A stretch of DNA of 9,095 bases. Origin: Bacteroidales bacterium (GTDB lineage: Bacteria; Bacteroidota; Bacteroidia; Bacteroidales; WCHB1-69). The DNA lies in assembly GCA_024400715.1 (NCBI GenBank), contig JAKSMH010000024.1:1-9095 (forward strand), in the 5' to 3' direction. Shown here in pieces: positions 7,532-9,095 of this stretch. Position 1 is the first letter of the stretch. Each line of letters starts with the position of its first letter. The position numbers and the translations under genes are program-made. The notes beneath the pieces are model-generated. The model ran no database searches, was not told the DNA's origin, and saw nothing but the letters and a program-made list of their open reading frames with translations.

Positions 7532-7768
7532 TTATTCTGCTAAAACTAAGATATTATTGTTTAAAACTTCGGCTGTACCTCCGTTGATGTCGTAAAATTC
7601 TGTCTTTCCGTCTGGAAGTGCAACTTTGATTTTTCCTTTTTTCAAAGCGGCTACCAAAGGCGCGTGATGATCTAAGATTTCAAACAAACCATCAATGCCA
7701 GGTAGTTGGGCTAAGGCCACTTCTCCAGAGAAAAGCTGTTTGTCGGGAGTGGTGATATCTAACTTCAT
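7532..7768 (-). CDS. atpC: F1F0 ATP synthase epsilon subunit, short form
   Basis: The epsilon subunit sits on the central stalk with gamma and couples F1 rotation to the c-ring. The 78 residues match the N-terminal beta-sandwich domain: MKLDITTPDKQLFSGEV, then PGIDGLFEILDHHAPLVAAL (the family pattern G-x-F-x-x-L-x-x-H-A-P-L), then the INGGTAEVLNNNILVLAE strand pair. The protein stops there, lacking the C-terminal two-helix domain that brings the E. coli-type subunit to about 130-140 residues and mediates auto-inhibition. A similarly short epsilon is known in Bacteroidota, so this is not a truncation by mutation. The ATG at 7766-7768 is 5 nt after the atpD stop, consistent with translational coupling; the PepSY-like gene follows after 19 nt. 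Confidence 0.95.
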   Translation of the reverse strand: MKLDITTPDKQLFSGEVALAQLPGIDGLFEILDHHAPLVAALKKGKIKVALPDGKTEFYDINGGTAEVLNNNILVLAE

Positions 7769-7773
7769 AGCGG

Positions 7774-9095
<1,322 letters not shown>

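Overview
The window reads as a chromosomal, housekeeping-type segment of a Bacteroidota genome, most likely Bacteroidales. The grounds are an AtpD with the extra loop typical of this phylum, a very short epsilon subunit, a PepSY-like (beta-lactamase-inhibitor-like) secreted protein, a lack of Shine-Dalgarno sequences ahead of the starts, and an N-terminal fragment resembling the TIGR02172 phosphotransferase group. All supported genes lie on the minus strand, so transcription runs from the right end of the window to the left.

Right part (about 5686-9095): atpD (5' end outside the window), atpC and a secreted three-domain PepSY-like protein are packed with gaps of 5 and 19 nt. They end at a strong hairpin terminator (5674-5710), so the PepSY-like gene is probably transcribed with the F1-ATPase beta and epsilon genes. 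No other ATP synthase gene follows atpC, so this is a separate atpDC unit or the tail of a rearranged atp cluster.

Left part (1-5685): after a 162-bp intergenic region come prmA (ribosomal protein L11 methyltransferase) and, 19 nt later, a very large exported protein of unknown function. A partial kinase-like phosphotransferase follows, running off the left edge.

The most notable observation is in the large gene. Its reading frame is broken by one in-frame TAA at 1059-1061, and beyond it the same frame stays open for 286 more codons of protein-like sequence to a TAA at 198-200. The two pieces are best read as one gene of about 1,497 codons carrying a nonsense mutation, a sequencing error or, much less likely, a recoded stop. 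I see no mobile element, CRISPR array, tRNA or rRNA, and no convincing sign of a novel defence or biosynthetic system.
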